Shown: positions 17,356 through 25,709, numbered from the stretch's first letter. The stretch is 64,000 bases of DNA from JAFKKS01 sp050187875 (GCA_050187875.1 JBFWXB010000005.1:84261-148260); one strand, 5' to 3'. The notes: generated by a model not told the origin, from the letters alone. Numbers and translations are program-made.

Positions 17356-18546
17356 TCAGTGCAGCTTTGCGCGCGGCCGCGACAACGACGGCCCATAGCC
17401 GAGCGCGAAGAGCCAGAAGGCGATGCCCCAGCCTAGGGCCGCCGCGCAGAGCAGGGGCACGGAGAACGCAGGGGCGAGCGCGGCGGCGACGCGCAGCATC
17501 GCCGCCCCGACGATCAGCGTGTAGATCGCCTGCGTGAGCCAATCGGCGGACAGTGCTTGCCCGGTGTGGCCGAGGGTTGCCCGCGTCATCACAGCCAGGG
17601 TCATGACGCCGATGGCGCCGACCGTCCACAGATGGATGCCGGCGCTGAGCGGCACATGCTGGGGGAAGAAGATCGCGCACGCGACGAGAAAGAAGCCGCC
17701 CGGCACGAAGAGATAGGCGATGTGCAGCACCAGAACCAAACGGTCGCGCCACGTCCTCTCGCCGGCCCAGCGCGCGACGCGCATCGCCTGGCCGGTTCCG
17801 GCGATGATCGCGAGTGCTCCCGTGCCCTCCCAGTCCGGCGCTGCGACCCAGGTCGCGAGAGCAGCCGCGGAGATCACCATCACCGCGATATCGAAGCGAT
17901 TGAACGGGATCGGAAGGCGCCCCGGATTTTCACGCGCCAGCCAATTGCGCGTGAAGCTCGGCACAATGCGCCCGCCGATCAAGGAAATCAGGGCGATGGC
18001 GGCAGCGACACCGAGGCGCGTGGCAAATCCCGCTTGTCCCGTTGCATGGTCCTGGAGATGAAAGGCCACATTCCCCACGAGGAAGAGGGTGAGAATGCCG
18101 ACCGGCGCAAGATTGCGCCAATTGCGGCCGGCCACGACTTCGCGCGCGCACACGACTGCAATCGTGAACAGAAAGAGCGAGTCGATGATGCCCGCGGCGA
18201 GGGGGCCGATCGTGGCGGAAAAAAATACCGCAAGGCGCCCAGCGAGCCATAGCGCAACGAGGGCTGCCAAGCCTACGCCCTGCAAAGGAAGGCGGCCCGT
18301 CCAATTGGGAATAGCTGTGAGAAGGAAGCCCGTGATGATGGCCGGCAGATAACCGTACAACATTTCATGCACGTGCCAATCGATCGGCGACAACGCCGTC
18401 GGGATCGAAATTTCACCGAAAAACAGCGGCAGCCAGATGGCCACGGCGAGGCCCGCATAGATCGCGCCGGAGAGGAAGAAGGGGCGGAACCCGTAACTGA
18501 AAAGCGCTGGACCGTGAAAAGGCTTGAGCCGCGGAATGGCCGACAT
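17356..18546 (-). CDS. nnrS: NnrS family haem/copper membrane protein
   Basis: The 396-residue polytopic protein has about twelve membrane helices and the NnrS signature: FSYGFRPFFLSGAIYAG at the N-terminus and DWHVHEMLYGYLPAIITGFL with conserved histidines. NnrS proteins bind haem and copper and relieve nitric oxide stress on iron metabolism in studied proteobacteria. The gene lies upstream of ccoN on the same strand but is separated from it by about 150 bases that contain a FixK-type box. It is probably part of the same low-oxygen response. Confidence 0.88.
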   Translation of the reverse strand: MSAIPRLKPFHGPALFSYGFRPFFLSGAIYAGLAVAIWLPLFFGEISIPTALSPIDWHVHEMLYGYLPAIITGFLLTAIPNWTGRLPLQGVGLAALVALWLAGRLAVFFSATIGPLAAGIIDSLFLFTIAVVCAREVVAGRNWRNLAPVGILTLFLVGNVAFHLQDHATGQAGFATRLGVAAAIALISLIGGRIVPSFTRNWLARENPGRLPIPFNRFDIAVMVISAAALATWVAAPDWEGTGALAIIAGTGQAMRVARWAGERTWRDRLVLVLHIAYLFVPGGFFLVACAIFFPQHVPLSAGIHLWTVGAIGVMTLAVMTRATLGHTGQALSADWLTQAIYTLIVGAAMLRVAAALAPAFSVPLLCAAALGWGIAFWLFALGYGPSLSRPRAKLH

Positions 18547-18604
18547 GCTTCTTCTTACCTTTCGGGCATTGCAGCGACGGGCGTCAGAGCGCCCTCCATC
18601 CTAA

Positions 18605-18682
18605 CCCTCCCCGCTTGCGGGGGAGGGAAGGGTGGGGGCAGGACGTAGATGGCCGGGACGATCCCCGGATCAAGTCCGGGGA
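18605..18682. repeat. Intergenic palindromes between the DUF6455 gene and nnrS
   Basis: Two hairpins lie in the 213-base spacer. CCCTCCCC-GCTTGC-(G)GGGAGGG covers 18605-18627, and TCCCCGGA-TCAAG-TCCGGGGA covers 18662-18682. The first resembles the palindromes at 22837 and 62080 in this window, so it is a dispersed family. The second resembles GGATCAAGTCCGG-type repeats common in Rhizobiales intergenic DNA. Either could end transcripts or stabilise mRNA. Confidence 0.7.
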
Positions 18683-18759
18683 CGGCCAAGACGAAAAAGG
18701 ATTCATCGTCGGCCGGTTAGAAGTCCCTGAAAATACTGTTCGCATTTCCGGCCAGTCTC

Positions 18760-19221
18760 TTAGGCCGGCTTCTTGTTCCGGATCGCGTTGCGCATTCGGT
18801 CGACGACTTCGTCGCTCATGATTTGATTGATTGTCTGCTCGTTGGGGCAGTAGGTGCGCCAAATGCCACTCTCTGGACGCCGTTTCAGGTCGTTCGCGCA
18901 CCGCGCCTTGCTATCGCAAAGGGCGCAGACGCGCGCGAGGTCCCGCGCGTATTCCGGCTCACTTCTTTCGATCGCGCCAGGGTCGACGCCGAGGACCTCC
19001 AAGCGGCCGCCGAGCAACCCCTGCCAGGCCGAGCGCCGGCGTGAGAGCTGCATCAGTTCGACCTGCTGCAACCCCATATCAAGGGCCAAGCGGTCGGCTT
19101 CGGCGGGGCAGCGCTGCCAATAGTCGTTGAGATTGCCCAATTCGCGCCATCGCTGCCAGGCATCGGTAACGGCGCGCGAGAACGCCTGAAGTCTGGACGA
19201 AGCGCGTTCGGTGTGGATCAT
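18760..19221 (-). CDS. DUF6455 domain protein (four-cysteine C-terminal motif)
   Basis: The 153-residue soluble protein has a helical N-terminal part and a C-terminal cysteine cluster, CALCDSKARCANDL ... WRTYCPN, which matches DUF6455. The cysteines could bind a metal or an Fe-S cluster. The function is unknown. The ATG at 19221 faces fixL across a 113-base region containing a FixK-type box. An activation site there would put the transcript start about 35 bases before this ATG. The neighbouring nnrS suggests a role in nitrosative or microaerobic stress. Confidence 0.75.
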   Translation of the reverse strand: MIHTERASSRLQAFSRAVTDAWQRWRELGNLNDYWQRCPAEADRLALDMGLQQVELMQLSRRRSAWQGLLGGRLEVLGVDPGAIERSEPEYARDLARVCALCDSKARCANDLKRRPESGIWRTYCPNEQTINQIMSDEVVDRMRNAIRNKKPA

Positions 19222-19290
19222 GGCGTCCGCCGTTCAAAATCTACGCCAGCAAAGACCTAAACAGTATATATGCCCCGCTTCTCACGCCGT

Positions 19291-19304
19291 TTGATTAAGC
19301 GCAA
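19291..19304. promoter_or_regulatory. FixK/FNR-type box between the DUF6455 gene and fixL
   Basis: TTGA-TTAAGC-GCAA matches the FixK consensus. Spacing favours activation of the minus-strand DUF6455 gene: the centre lies about 76 bases from its ATG, predicting a transcript start near 19256. On the plus strand the box is only about 37 bases from the first possible fixL start, so it could instead repress fixL or activate it from the later ATG at 19362. Confidence 0.7.
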
Positions 19305-19334
19305 AGTTGCCGCCGATTTGTTGCATCAGGCGCA

Positions 19335-20900
19335 GTGGACGGCATCAGACTTTCGTCGGAGATGGGCTTGAGCCAGACCACCGCCCCCGCCGTACGGTCC
19401 TTTGCCAACAGCGCCGAGCTTTTGCTCGACGCGATCACCGACGCCGGCATTTATGTGCTGGACGCGGAGGGACGCGTGGCCAGCTGGAATGCCGGCGCCC
19501 AGCGCGTCGAGGGGTGGCGCGCGGAGGAGATTATCGGCCGGCATTTCTCCGTGTTTTTCCCGCCCGAGGATGTCGCCGCCGGAAAGGCGGAACGGCAACT
19601 CGCGATCGCCCGCGACGAAGGGCGTTACCAGGAGGAGGGAATCAGGGTCCGCAAGGACGGATCCAAATACATGGCCCAGATCACGGTTACCCTGCTCAGG
19701 GACGGCAAAGGCGAGGTCGTCGGCTATGCCAAAGTCATTCGCGACGTCACTGAGCGCGTCACGGCCGACGAAGCGCTGAAAGCACGGGAAGCGCATCTGC
19801 GCTCGATCCTGGAGACCGTGCCTGATGCCATGGTCGTCATCAACGAACACGGCCATATCCAATCCTTCAGTGCGACGGCGGAACGCCTGTTCGGCTATCA
19901 GGCGTCGGCGGTGATCGGCCAGAACGTCAGCGTGTTGATGCCCTCGCCCTACCGGGAGCAGCACGACGAATATATCCACCGGTATGTGAGGACCGGGGAG
20001 CGGCGCATCATCGGGATTGGCCGCGTTGTCGTCGGCTTGCGGAAGGATGGCTCGACCTTCCCGATGGAACTCGCGGTCGGCGAGATGCGGCTCGCGACAG
20101 GACGGTTTTTTACCGGATTCGTCCGCGACCTCACGGAGCGCCAGAACACCGAGGCGCGGCTGCAGGAGCTCCAGGCCGAGCTTGTGCACATGTCGCGCTT
20201 CACCGCGCTCGGCGAGATGGCCTCGACGCTCGCGCATGAGATCAATCAGCCGCTCACGGCGATCGCGAACTACCTGAAGGGCTGCCGGCGCCTCCTTGAA
20301 CAGAGCGAGGATGAGCGCACCTTGATGCTGCGCAGCGGGGTGGAGAAAGCGGCCGAGCAGGCATTGCGCGCCGGCCAGGTCATCCGCCATCTGCGCGAGT
20401 TCGTCGCCCGCGGCGAAAGCGAGCGTCACGTCGAGAACCTGCCGAAGCTCATTCAGGAGGCGAGTGCGCTCGGGCTCGTGGGGGCAAAGGAAATCGGCGT
20501 GCGCGTGAGCTACAGCTTCGACGCGCAAGCGGAGCTGGTGCTGGCCGACCGCATCCAGGTTCAGCAGGTCCTCCTCAATCTTATCCGCAACGCCATCGAA
20601 GTCATGGAGGATGTCGCGCGCCGCGAGCTTCGGATCGAGACGCAGGCCAGGGACGGCGGCATGGTCGAGGTGAGCGTCACCGACACGGGCCGGGGGCTTG
20701 CGCCGGAGGTTGCCGAACGCCTGTTTCAGCCCTTCGTCACGACGAAGAAGCACGGCATGGGCGTCGGATTGTCGATTTGCCGCACGATCGTGGAGGGACA
20801 TGGCGGGCGGATCTGGGCAGAATCGGCGCCGCCCGAAGGCACCGCTTTCCGCTTCACGCTGCAAGCGGTGAAGAAAGAGGAGCTGGCCAATGCCGGATGA
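19335..20900 (+). CDS. fixL: Oxygen-sensing histidine kinase FixL
   Basis: The 521-residue kinase has two PAS domains (about residues 25-150 and 150-270) and no membrane helices, so it is a cytosolic sensor. The second PAS has the FixL haem pocket: His210 in REQHDEYIHRY and Arg230 in IIGIGRVVVGLRKDG. The 20-residue spacing equals that of His200 and Arg220 in Bradyrhizobium FixL. His301 in LAHEINQPL is the phosphorylation site, and the ATP domain shows NLIRNAIEVM, DTGRGL and GVGLSICRTIVE. I use the GTG at 19335, but the ATG at 19362 is equally possible because neither has a clean ribosome site. The gene overlaps fixJ by 11 bases. Confidence 0.93.
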   Translation: MDGIRLSSEMGLSQTTAPAVRSFANSAELLLDAITDAGIYVLDAEGRVASWNAGAQRVEGWRAEEIIGRHFSVFFPPEDVAAGKAERQLAIARDEGRYQEEGIRVRKDGSKYMAQITVTLLRDGKGEVVGYAKVIRDVTERVTADEALKAREAHLRSILETVPDAMVVINEHGHIQSFSATAERLFGYQASAVIGQNVSVLMPSPYREQHDEYIHRYVRTGERRIIGIGRVVVGLRKDGSTFPMELAVGEMRLATGRFFTGFVRDLTERQNTEARLQELQAELVHMSRFTALGEMASTLAHEINQPLTAIANYLKGCRRLLEQSEDERTLMLRSGVEKAAEQALRAGQVIRHLREFVARGESERHVENLPKLIQEASALGLVGAKEIGVRVSYSFDAQAELVLADRIQVQQVLLNLIRNAIEVMEDVARRELRIETQARDGGMVEVSVTDTGRGLAPEVAERLFQPFVTTKKHGMGVGLSICRTIVEGHGGRIWAESAPPEGTAFRFTLQAVKKEELANAG

Positions 20901-21513
20901 TGGAGTCGTCCATGTCGTGGACGACGATGTCGATGTGCGCCAATCCCTGTCCTTCCTGCTCGCAAGTGCCGGCTTGCCGGTGCAGCTGCACGAATCTGCG
21001 ACGGCTTTCCTCAAAGCGCTGAAGGGGACGCCGACGGGCTGCGTCCTCACCGATATCCGCATGCCGGGGATCGACGGCATCGAATTCCTGCGAACCTTGC
21101 GGGCACGCGGCATTGCGACGCCGGTGATCGTCATGACCGGGCACGCCGACGTGCCGCTCGCGGTCAAGGCGATGAAGGAGGGCGCGGTCGATTTCATCGA
21201 AAAGCCGTTCGACGACGAGGTGCTCATCGCGACCATTCGCGGAGCGCTCGCGCTGCACGACCGGACGGCGCAAGAGCGCAGCCAGGACGCGGACATTCAG
21301 GAGCGTCGGCGCTCGCTCTCCGAGCGGGAGCGGCAGGTGATGGACGGGCTTCTCGCCGGAAAATCCAACAAGGTGATCGCGAGCGATCTCGGCATCAGTC
21401 CGCGGACCGTGGAGATCTACCGCGCCAACGTCATGGCCAAGATGCAGGCAAGGAGCCTCTCCGAGCTCGTGCGCATGGCGATTCTCGTCGGGGAGCGCAC
21501 GGGCGCTCCTTAG
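20890..21513 (+). CDS. fixJ: Two-component response regulator FixJ
   Basis: This 207-residue regulator has an N-terminal receiver with Asp55 in LTDIRMPGIDGIEF, acidic residues DDD at 11-13, and KPFDDEVL around the conserved lysine. A LuxR-type helix-turn-helix follows (LSERERQVMDGLLAGKSNKV, then SPRTVEIYRANVMAKM). It is phosphorylated by FixL under low oxygen and in rhizobia activates fixK. The start overlaps the end of fixL. Confidence 0.94.
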   Translation: MPDDGVVHVVDDDVDVRQSLSFLLASAGLPVQLHESATAFLKALKGTPTGCVLTDIRMPGIDGIEFLRTLRARGIATPVIVMTGHADVPLAVKAMKEGAVDFIEKPFDDEVLIATIRGALALHDRTAQERSQDADIQERRRSLSERERQVMDGLLAGKSNKVIASDLGISPRTVEIYRANVMAKMQARSLSELVRMAILVGERTGAP

Positions 21514-21542
21514 GAACTATCCCCCGTTAGCTCGGCGCCCGA

Positions 21543-21556
21543 TTGAGACATATCAA
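21543..21556. promoter_or_regulatory. FixK/FNR-type box before the lone receiver gene
   Basis: TTGA-GACATA-TCAA is a fully symmetric match to the FNR/FixK consensus. Its centre is about 61 bases before the ATG at 21611, predicting a transcript start near 21591. It separates the receiver gene from the fixLJ operon and implies FixK control. Confidence 0.78.
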
Positions 21557-21610
21557 CGCGGCCGCCATGGACATGGTGCAGTTTCGCGGGCATGGAGGGA
21601 TGCCTTCGCG

Positions 21611-22018
21611 ATGCACGCCACGCCCAAGCTGGTTATCGTCGTTGATGATGATGCCGCGGTCCGGAATTCATTGAAATTTGCCCTCGAGCTGGAGGGCTTT
21701 GTCGTGCGCGCTTATGACGGCGGCGCCGCCATGCTGGCCGACCGCGAATCCTTAAGCGGCGGGTGCCTCGTGGTCGACGAGTTCATGCCTGGCATGACCG
21801 GCGTCGAACTCGTCCGCAATCTTCGCAGTCGATCGGTCGATATGCCCGCCATCCTGATCACCGCCAAGCCGAGCGCCACGCTGTCACGCCGCGCGGCCTT
21901 GAGCGGCATCGAAATCGTCCTGGAAAAGCCGTTGGAAGACGAGGCGCTTTTGGGATGCATTCGCGATGTGCTCCGCAGCCGTGATCCGGCCGCCGGCCAC
22001 CTCCGTAATATCCCTTAG
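21611..22018 (+). CDS. Single-domain response regulator between fixJ and fixK
   Basis: The 135-residue protein is only a receiver domain, with acidic residues VDDDAA near 11-14, the phosphoacceptor Asp56 in VVDEFMPGMTG, Thr84 in LITAKPS and Lys106 in LEKPLEDE. It has no output domain. The same position, between fixJ and fixK, is occupied by a lone receiver in Bradyrhizobium diazoefficiens as I recall it, and FixT proteins elsewhere are receiver-like inhibitors of FixL. With a FixK box in front, a negative-feedback role on FixL/FixJ phosphorylation is the natural hypothesis. It could equally be a phosphate sink. Confidence 0.85.
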   Translation: MHATPKLVIVVDDDAAVRNSLKFALELEGFVVRAYDGGAAMLADRESLSGGCLVVDEFMPGMTGVELVRNLRSRSVDMPAILITAKPSATLSRRAALSGIEIVLEKPLEDEALLGCIRDVLRSRDPAAGHLRNIP

Positions 22019-22111
22019 GCAGTTCATCTGAATTTTCGCATCGCGTGTCCGTTAGTACCCTGCTGCCGTGCCCTGAACTCAAGGCAACTGACTCAAGGCA
22101 AGGAGCGCCCG

Positions 22112-22801
22112 ATGCACGTGATGCCCGCGACCACAGTCCCGTCGATGCCGCCGATCGGCGCCATCGGCGCTCGGACCTTGGTCAACCGCCCAAGCGAAAG
22201 CTCAACGCCGGAATTCGGCTTGGCGCGTCGACTGCGCAAGGACGAAGAGCTGTTCGCGGAAAGTGAGCCTGCAGCGTTCTTCTGCAAGGTCATGTCGGGC
22301 GCGGTGCGGACCTACAAGCTTCTCGATGACGGGCGCCGCCAGATCGATGCCTTCCATCTGCCGGGCGATATCTTCGGCCTGGAGCTGGGCGCAAAGTATC
22401 GCTTCTCGGCCGAAGCCACGACGGAGACTTCCGTCATCCTCTACCGCCGCTGCGCGTTCGAGGCGATGACGACGCGGGACAGCGATTTCTCGCGGCAGGT
22501 GATGTCGGCGACGATGCGCGCGCTCGCGCGCGCGCAAGATCACATGCTGTTGCTGGGGCGAAAATCCGCGCTCGAGAAGATGTCCACGTTCCTGCTCGAT
22601 ATGGCGGACCGCCTTTCCGACAATGCGCAGATCGACCTGCCGATGTCGCGGATCGATATTGCCGATTATCTCGGCGTCACGATCGAGACGGTGTCACGCT
22701 CGTTCACCTCGCTCGAGCGCGACGGCGTGATCGATCTGCCGGTGCGACGCCGCACCATCCTCTTGCGCGACAAACGCGCGCTGCAGCGCCTCAGCGCCTA
22801 A
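22112..22801 (+). CDS. fixK: Crp/Fnr family regulator FixK
   Basis: The 229-residue protein has a cyclic-nucleotide-binding-like domain (LPGDIFGLELGAKYRFSAEA) and a C-terminal helix-turn-helix (DIADYLGVTIETVSRSFTSL) whose E-xx-SR recognition residues match TTGA half sites. The N-terminal cysteine cluster of oxygen-sensing FNR is missing, as expected for FixK, whose activity is controlled by FixLJ. The 93-base upstream region shows a direct repeat of CTCAAGGCAA just before the start and no clear FixK box. It is the likely activator of the three boxes listed here. Confidence 0.92.
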   Translation: MHVMPATTVPSMPPIGAIGARTLVNRPSESSTPEFGLARRLRKDEELFAESEPAAFFCKVMSGAVRTYKLLDDGRRQIDAFHLPGDIFGLELGAKYRFSAEATTETSVILYRRCAFEAMTTRDSDFSRQVMSATMRALARAQDHMLLLGRKSALEKMSTFLLDMADRLSDNAQIDLPMSRIDIADYLGVTIETVSRSFTSLERDGVIDLPVRRRTILLRDKRALQRLSA

Positions 22802-22836
22802 GCGTCTGACACCGTAAGTCCGTATCGCCGTCTTTT

Positions 22837-23152
22837 ACCCTCCCCCGTGCGGGGAGGGTCGACGCGCGAAGCGCGTCGGGGTGGGGGGCGTTGTGAGATT
22901 CACAACGCTGACCCCCGCCCCCGACCGGGGTCCCCATCGCGCTTGCGCGAGGGGGTACCCCACCTCCCCGCAAGGGGGAGGGGAGCCACTCGCCCGCGAA
23001 GCTCGCGCACGTCGTCTAGTGCCATCGTGCAGCCGGCGCAGCACGACAACGGCCAGAACCGCTTCTCCCATCGCTGATCCGGACCGTTGCCGACTCCGTT
23101 CCTTCCTGCCCCAAGATTTGGTACGCAACTGCGAACCTCCATGAGGTTCGTG
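22837..23152. repeat. Palindrome array in the 418-base spacer after fixK
   Basis: The gene-free stretch 22802-23219 holds at least five separate perfect hairpins: ACCCTCCCC/GGGGAGGGT (22837-22859), CGACGCGC/GCGCGTCG (22860-22878), GCGTTGTGA/TCACAACGC (22888-22908), a CTCCCC-GCAA-GGGGGAG type near 22970-22985, and CGAACCTC/GAGGTTCG (23134-23152). The first and fourth belong to the same CCCTCCCC family as 18605 and 62080. I find no convincing gene in the spacer. The first hairpin could terminate fixK transcripts. Confidence 0.75.
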
Positions 23153-23219
23153 CGGTGCGCATCCGGGCATGCCTGCGGCTCAAGGGCAACTGCACGGTCG
23201 CTGTGGCGAAGAGGGGCCA

Positions 23220-23747
23220 ATGAAACGCACAGAAAAGGCAGCGCCTCGCGATGAGCAAGCCCGCCGCGATGCTCCGCGCGATGAGCGCGGGTCGCCGGAG
23301 GCGCGGGCCGCCTATAAGACCTTTTGCGACATCACGACGCGCTGGATGGATAACGATGCCTATGGGCACGTGAACAACGTCGTCTACTATTCGTTCCTCG
23401 ATACGGCCGTTAATCAATACCTGATCGAGGCCGGCTGCCTGAAGCCGACCTCGAGTGCGGTGATCGGCCTCGTGGTCGAGACGCAGTGCAGCTATTTTCG
23501 ACCGATCGCGTTTCCGGACCGTGTCACCGCAGGCATTCGCGTCGCGAGGTGTGGACGGTCGAGCGTGCGCTACGAGATCGGGCTCTTCCGCAACGATGAG
23601 CAGACCGCTTCGGCGCAAGGTCATTTCGTGCACGTCTATGTCGATCGCGCGAGCAGCCGTCCGGTGGCGCTGCCGGCTCCCCTGCGCCACGCGTTGGAGC
23701 GGCTGCTGATTGCGGACGCCCAGGCGGCGCGCGCGACGCCGACGTGA
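23220..23747 (+). CDS. Acyl-CoA thioesterase, 4-hydroxybenzoyl-CoA thioesterase (hotdog) family
   Basis: The 175-residue protein has a charged, disordered N-terminal tail of about 30 residues and then a single hotdog domain. The catalytic segment RWMDNDAYGHVNNVVYYSFL matches the 4HBT active-site pattern D-x3-GHVNN. Such enzymes hydrolyse acyl- or aroyl-CoA thioesters. The ATG at 23220 has GAGGGG just upstream. It is followed after 55 bases by an MFS gene. The substrate is not predictable. Confidence 0.85.
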   Translation: MKRTEKAAPRDEQARRDAPRDERGSPEARAAYKTFCDITTRWMDNDAYGHVNNVVYYSFLDTAVNQYLIEAGCLKPTSSAVIGLVVETQCSYFRPIAFPDRVTAGIRVARCGRSSVRYEIGLFRNDEQTASAQGHFVHVYVDRASSRPVALPAPLRHALERLLIADAQAARATPT

Positions 23748-23802
23748 AACCGCCCGCTCTCGCATACGCGCCTTCCCGCTGCCTCGATGAGGGCTGCGGG
23801 TG

Positions 23803-25026
23803 ATGCTCGAAGCGCGCACGGATCGCGTCACGGTCGAAAGCGGTCAGTCCTGGGCCATCGCCTGCGCGGTGCTTGCGATCATGGTCGTCTCGTATGGCTC
23901 GGGGCTGCCGACGTCGGTCGCGCTGACGCAGATCGCTGCCTCTTTCGAGGGCCAACGTTCGATTCCTGCGCTCGCCAATGCCCTCGTGTGGCTCGGCTCC
24001 GGCGTCGGCGGCATGCTGATGGGGCCGTTGGCGGCGCGCTTCGGCACGCGGCCGGTCGTCATCTTCGGAAGCGCGATGATCGCGCTCGGCTTTGTCGTCT
24101 CCGCGCACGAAAGCGGCCTTGCGCTACTCGTCGGCCACGGATTGCTGATCGGCATTCTTGGGACAGGCGCGATCCACGCGCCGCTCTATGTCTATGTCAG
24201 CCATTGGTTCGACCGGCGGCGCGGCACCGCGCTCGCCCTTGTCGCGAGCGGCCAGTATCTCGGCGGCACCTTCTGGCCGGCGCTTCTCCTCGCCGCGACG
24301 ACGCGATGGGGGTGGGAGCGCACCATGATCTCCTACGGCGTCCTCGCGCTGGTGACGATCGTGCCGATCGCCGCGATCTTTCTCAAGCCGGTGCCGAAAG
24401 CGCCGGTGGCAACGTCGGCGCATGCCGTCTCAAAGCCGAACGCCGCGCCAGCCGCCGTTTTCGTCCTCCTTTGTCTCGCCTCGGCGCTCTGCTGCATTCC
24501 GATGGCGATGCCGACGGCGCATCTGCCGGCGCTTTGCGGCGATCTTGGCCTCGGAGCCGGAACCGGCGTCGCGATGCTCTCGCTCCTGCTCGGGCTTGCC
24601 TTCATTAGCCGCCAGTTCTGGGGCTGGCTCGCGGACCGCATCGGCGGGCTTGCGACGATCATCGCCGCGTCCGCCTGTCAGGCTGGGGCGATTGTGGCGT
24701 TCCTGCTCTCGCACAGCGAGGCGGGGCTCTACACCGCGTCGATCCTGTTCGGGCTCGGCTTCAGCGGCATCATCCCGGCTTATGTTCTCGCCGTGCGCGA
24801 ATTATTCGCGGACGCGGAGGCGAGTTGGCGCGTCCCGGTGCTCTTCTGCTGTAGCCTCGTCGGCATGGCGTTGGGCGGCTGGCTCGCAGGTGCGATCTAC
24901 GATCACGCGCAGTCCTACACGCCGGCTTTTGCGGTCGGATTGGCCGGAAATGTGATCAACCTCGCCTTGCTTCTTTGGGCGAGCGCGCTGGTCACACGCG
25001 GGCGGCTTTCCTCTCGGCCGGCCTGA
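23803..25026 (+). CDS. MFS transporter
   Basis: The protein of about 407 residues has twelve predicted membrane segments. The loop-2/3 type motif is relaxed (GPLAARFGTRPVVIFGS), and a second DRIGG motif (GWLADRIGGLATII) appears in the C-terminal half. The arrangement resembles the oxalate/formate antiporter-like and monocarboxylate carriers. The start is the ATG at 23803 behind a GTG. The gene ends 83 bases from a convergent gene, with a small palindrome in between. It may export or import an organic acid, but context gives no firm clue. Confidence 0.82.
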   Translation: MLEARTDRVTVESGQSWAIACAVLAIMVVSYGSGLPTSVALTQIAASFEGQRSIPALANALVWLGSGVGGMLMGPLAARFGTRPVVIFGSAMIALGFVVSAHESGLALLVGHGLLIGILGTGAIHAPLYVYVSHWFDRRRGTALALVASGQYLGGTFWPALLLAATTRWGWERTMISYGVLALVTIVPIAAIFLKPVPKAPVATSAHAVSKPNAAPAAVFVLLCLASALCCIPMAMPTAHLPALCGDLGLGAGTGVAMLSLLLGLAFISRQFWGWLADRIGGLATIIAASACQAGAIVAFLLSHSEAGLYTASILFGLGFSGIIPAYVLAVRELFADAEASWRVPVLFCCSLVGMALGGWLAGAIYDHAQSYTPAFAVGLAGNVINLALLLWASALVTRGRLSSRPA

Positions 25027-25047
25027 TCGCGCCCCAGCGCCGTCATA

Positions 25048-25063
25048 GCCGGACGAGTCCGGC
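25048..25063. terminator. Small palindrome between convergent genes
   Basis: GCCGGAC-GA-GTCCGGC lies between the MFS gene and the ThDP beta-subunit gene that converge here. The two-base loop implies the stem would open slightly in RNA. A second inverted repeat, GCTCCG/CGGAGC, lies at 25085-25102. These could act as bidirectional terminators, but neither has a good uridine run. Confidence 0.35.
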
Positions 25064-25109
25064 CATGATTCACTTAAGCTTCATGCTCCGGCGTAACGGA
25101 GCCAAAAAT

Positions 25110-25709
25110 TCAGCGGCTGCCCAGCAGCGCGCGGCGGAATACGCTTTTGCTCTCGTGGGCGTGCCAGTTGCGCCGGTAAGGCGGCGGCGGTCCGCCGTTG
25201 ACTTTGAGTAGCACAAAGACCGGCCCGTTCGAGCGGTGCAAGGATCGCGACGCTTCCGCGATATCGCTCTCCGTCCGCACCTCGTGGGTCACCGGAATGC
25301 CGCATCCGTCGGCGACGACGCGAAGGTTGATCCCGCGCTGCGTATGCGTGTCCTGGTTTCCGGTTTCGCCGTAAAGCTCATTGTCGACGCAGACGATGAC
25401 GAGATTTTGCGGCTTCAAGTAACCGACCGTCGCAAGCGCGCCGAGGCTCATCAGCAGATCGCCGTCGCCCGTTACAACGACGACGCGGCGTTCCGGCTGC
25501 GCGAGCGCGAGGCCGAGCCCGGTCATCACCGCGCCGCCCATGGCGCCGCCGAACAGGAAGGAATTGGGCGCCTCTTGTGTCAGATTGCCGACGTCTTTCG
25601 CCGCGCCCGCCAACCCGGCGATGATCAGAAAGTCTTTATGATCGCCGAACAGCTTCGGAATGGCGACGCGCCGGTCGAGCCCCGAGGATGGATTGTTTTG
25701 TGTGCTCAT
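25110..25709 (-). CDS. ThDP-dependent decarboxylase beta subunit (sulfopyruvate/phosphonopyruvate type)
   Basis: The 199-residue protein is the cofactor-binding half of a two-subunit 2-oxoacid decarboxylase. The ThDP/Mg motif is VTGDGDLLMSLGAL followed after about 25 residues by CVDNELYGETG. It starts 11 bases after the alpha-subunit stop, and the two halves resemble ComE and ComD, the sulfopyruvate decarboxylase subunits, or a split phosphonopyruvate decarboxylase. The nearby amino acid importer, aminotransferase and SDR suggest the 2-oxoacid comes from transamination of an imported amino acid. I start at the ATG at 25709; the frame upstream belongs to another reading phase. Confidence 0.8.
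   Translation of the reverse strand: MSTQNNPSSGLDRRVAIPKLFGDHKDFLIIAGLAGAAKDVGNLTQEAPNSFLFGGAMGGAVMTGLGLALAQPERRVVVVTGDGDLLMSLGALATVGYLKPQNLVIVCVDNELYGETGNQDTHTQRGINLRVVADGCGIPVTHEVRTESDIAEASRSLHRSNGPVFVLLKVNGGPPPPYRRNWHAHESKSVFRRALLGSR

Noticed and set aside
19326..21296. Long open frame on the minus strand opposite fixL and fixJ
   Set aside because: The translation is rich in Arg/His and has no recognisable motif, while the plus-strand frames encode complete FixL and FixJ. It is an opposite-strand shadow caused by high GC.
22075..22100. Direct repeat CTCAAGGCAA before fixK as a FixJ or FixK site
   Set aside because: It does not match the TTGA-N6-TCAA pattern, and I cannot recognise a FixJ site with confidence. 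It is noted only in the fixK entry.
22802..23219. Possible small genes in the spacer after fixK
   Set aside because: The candidates consist of palindromic repeat sequence read as protein, without ribosome sites or recognisable domains.
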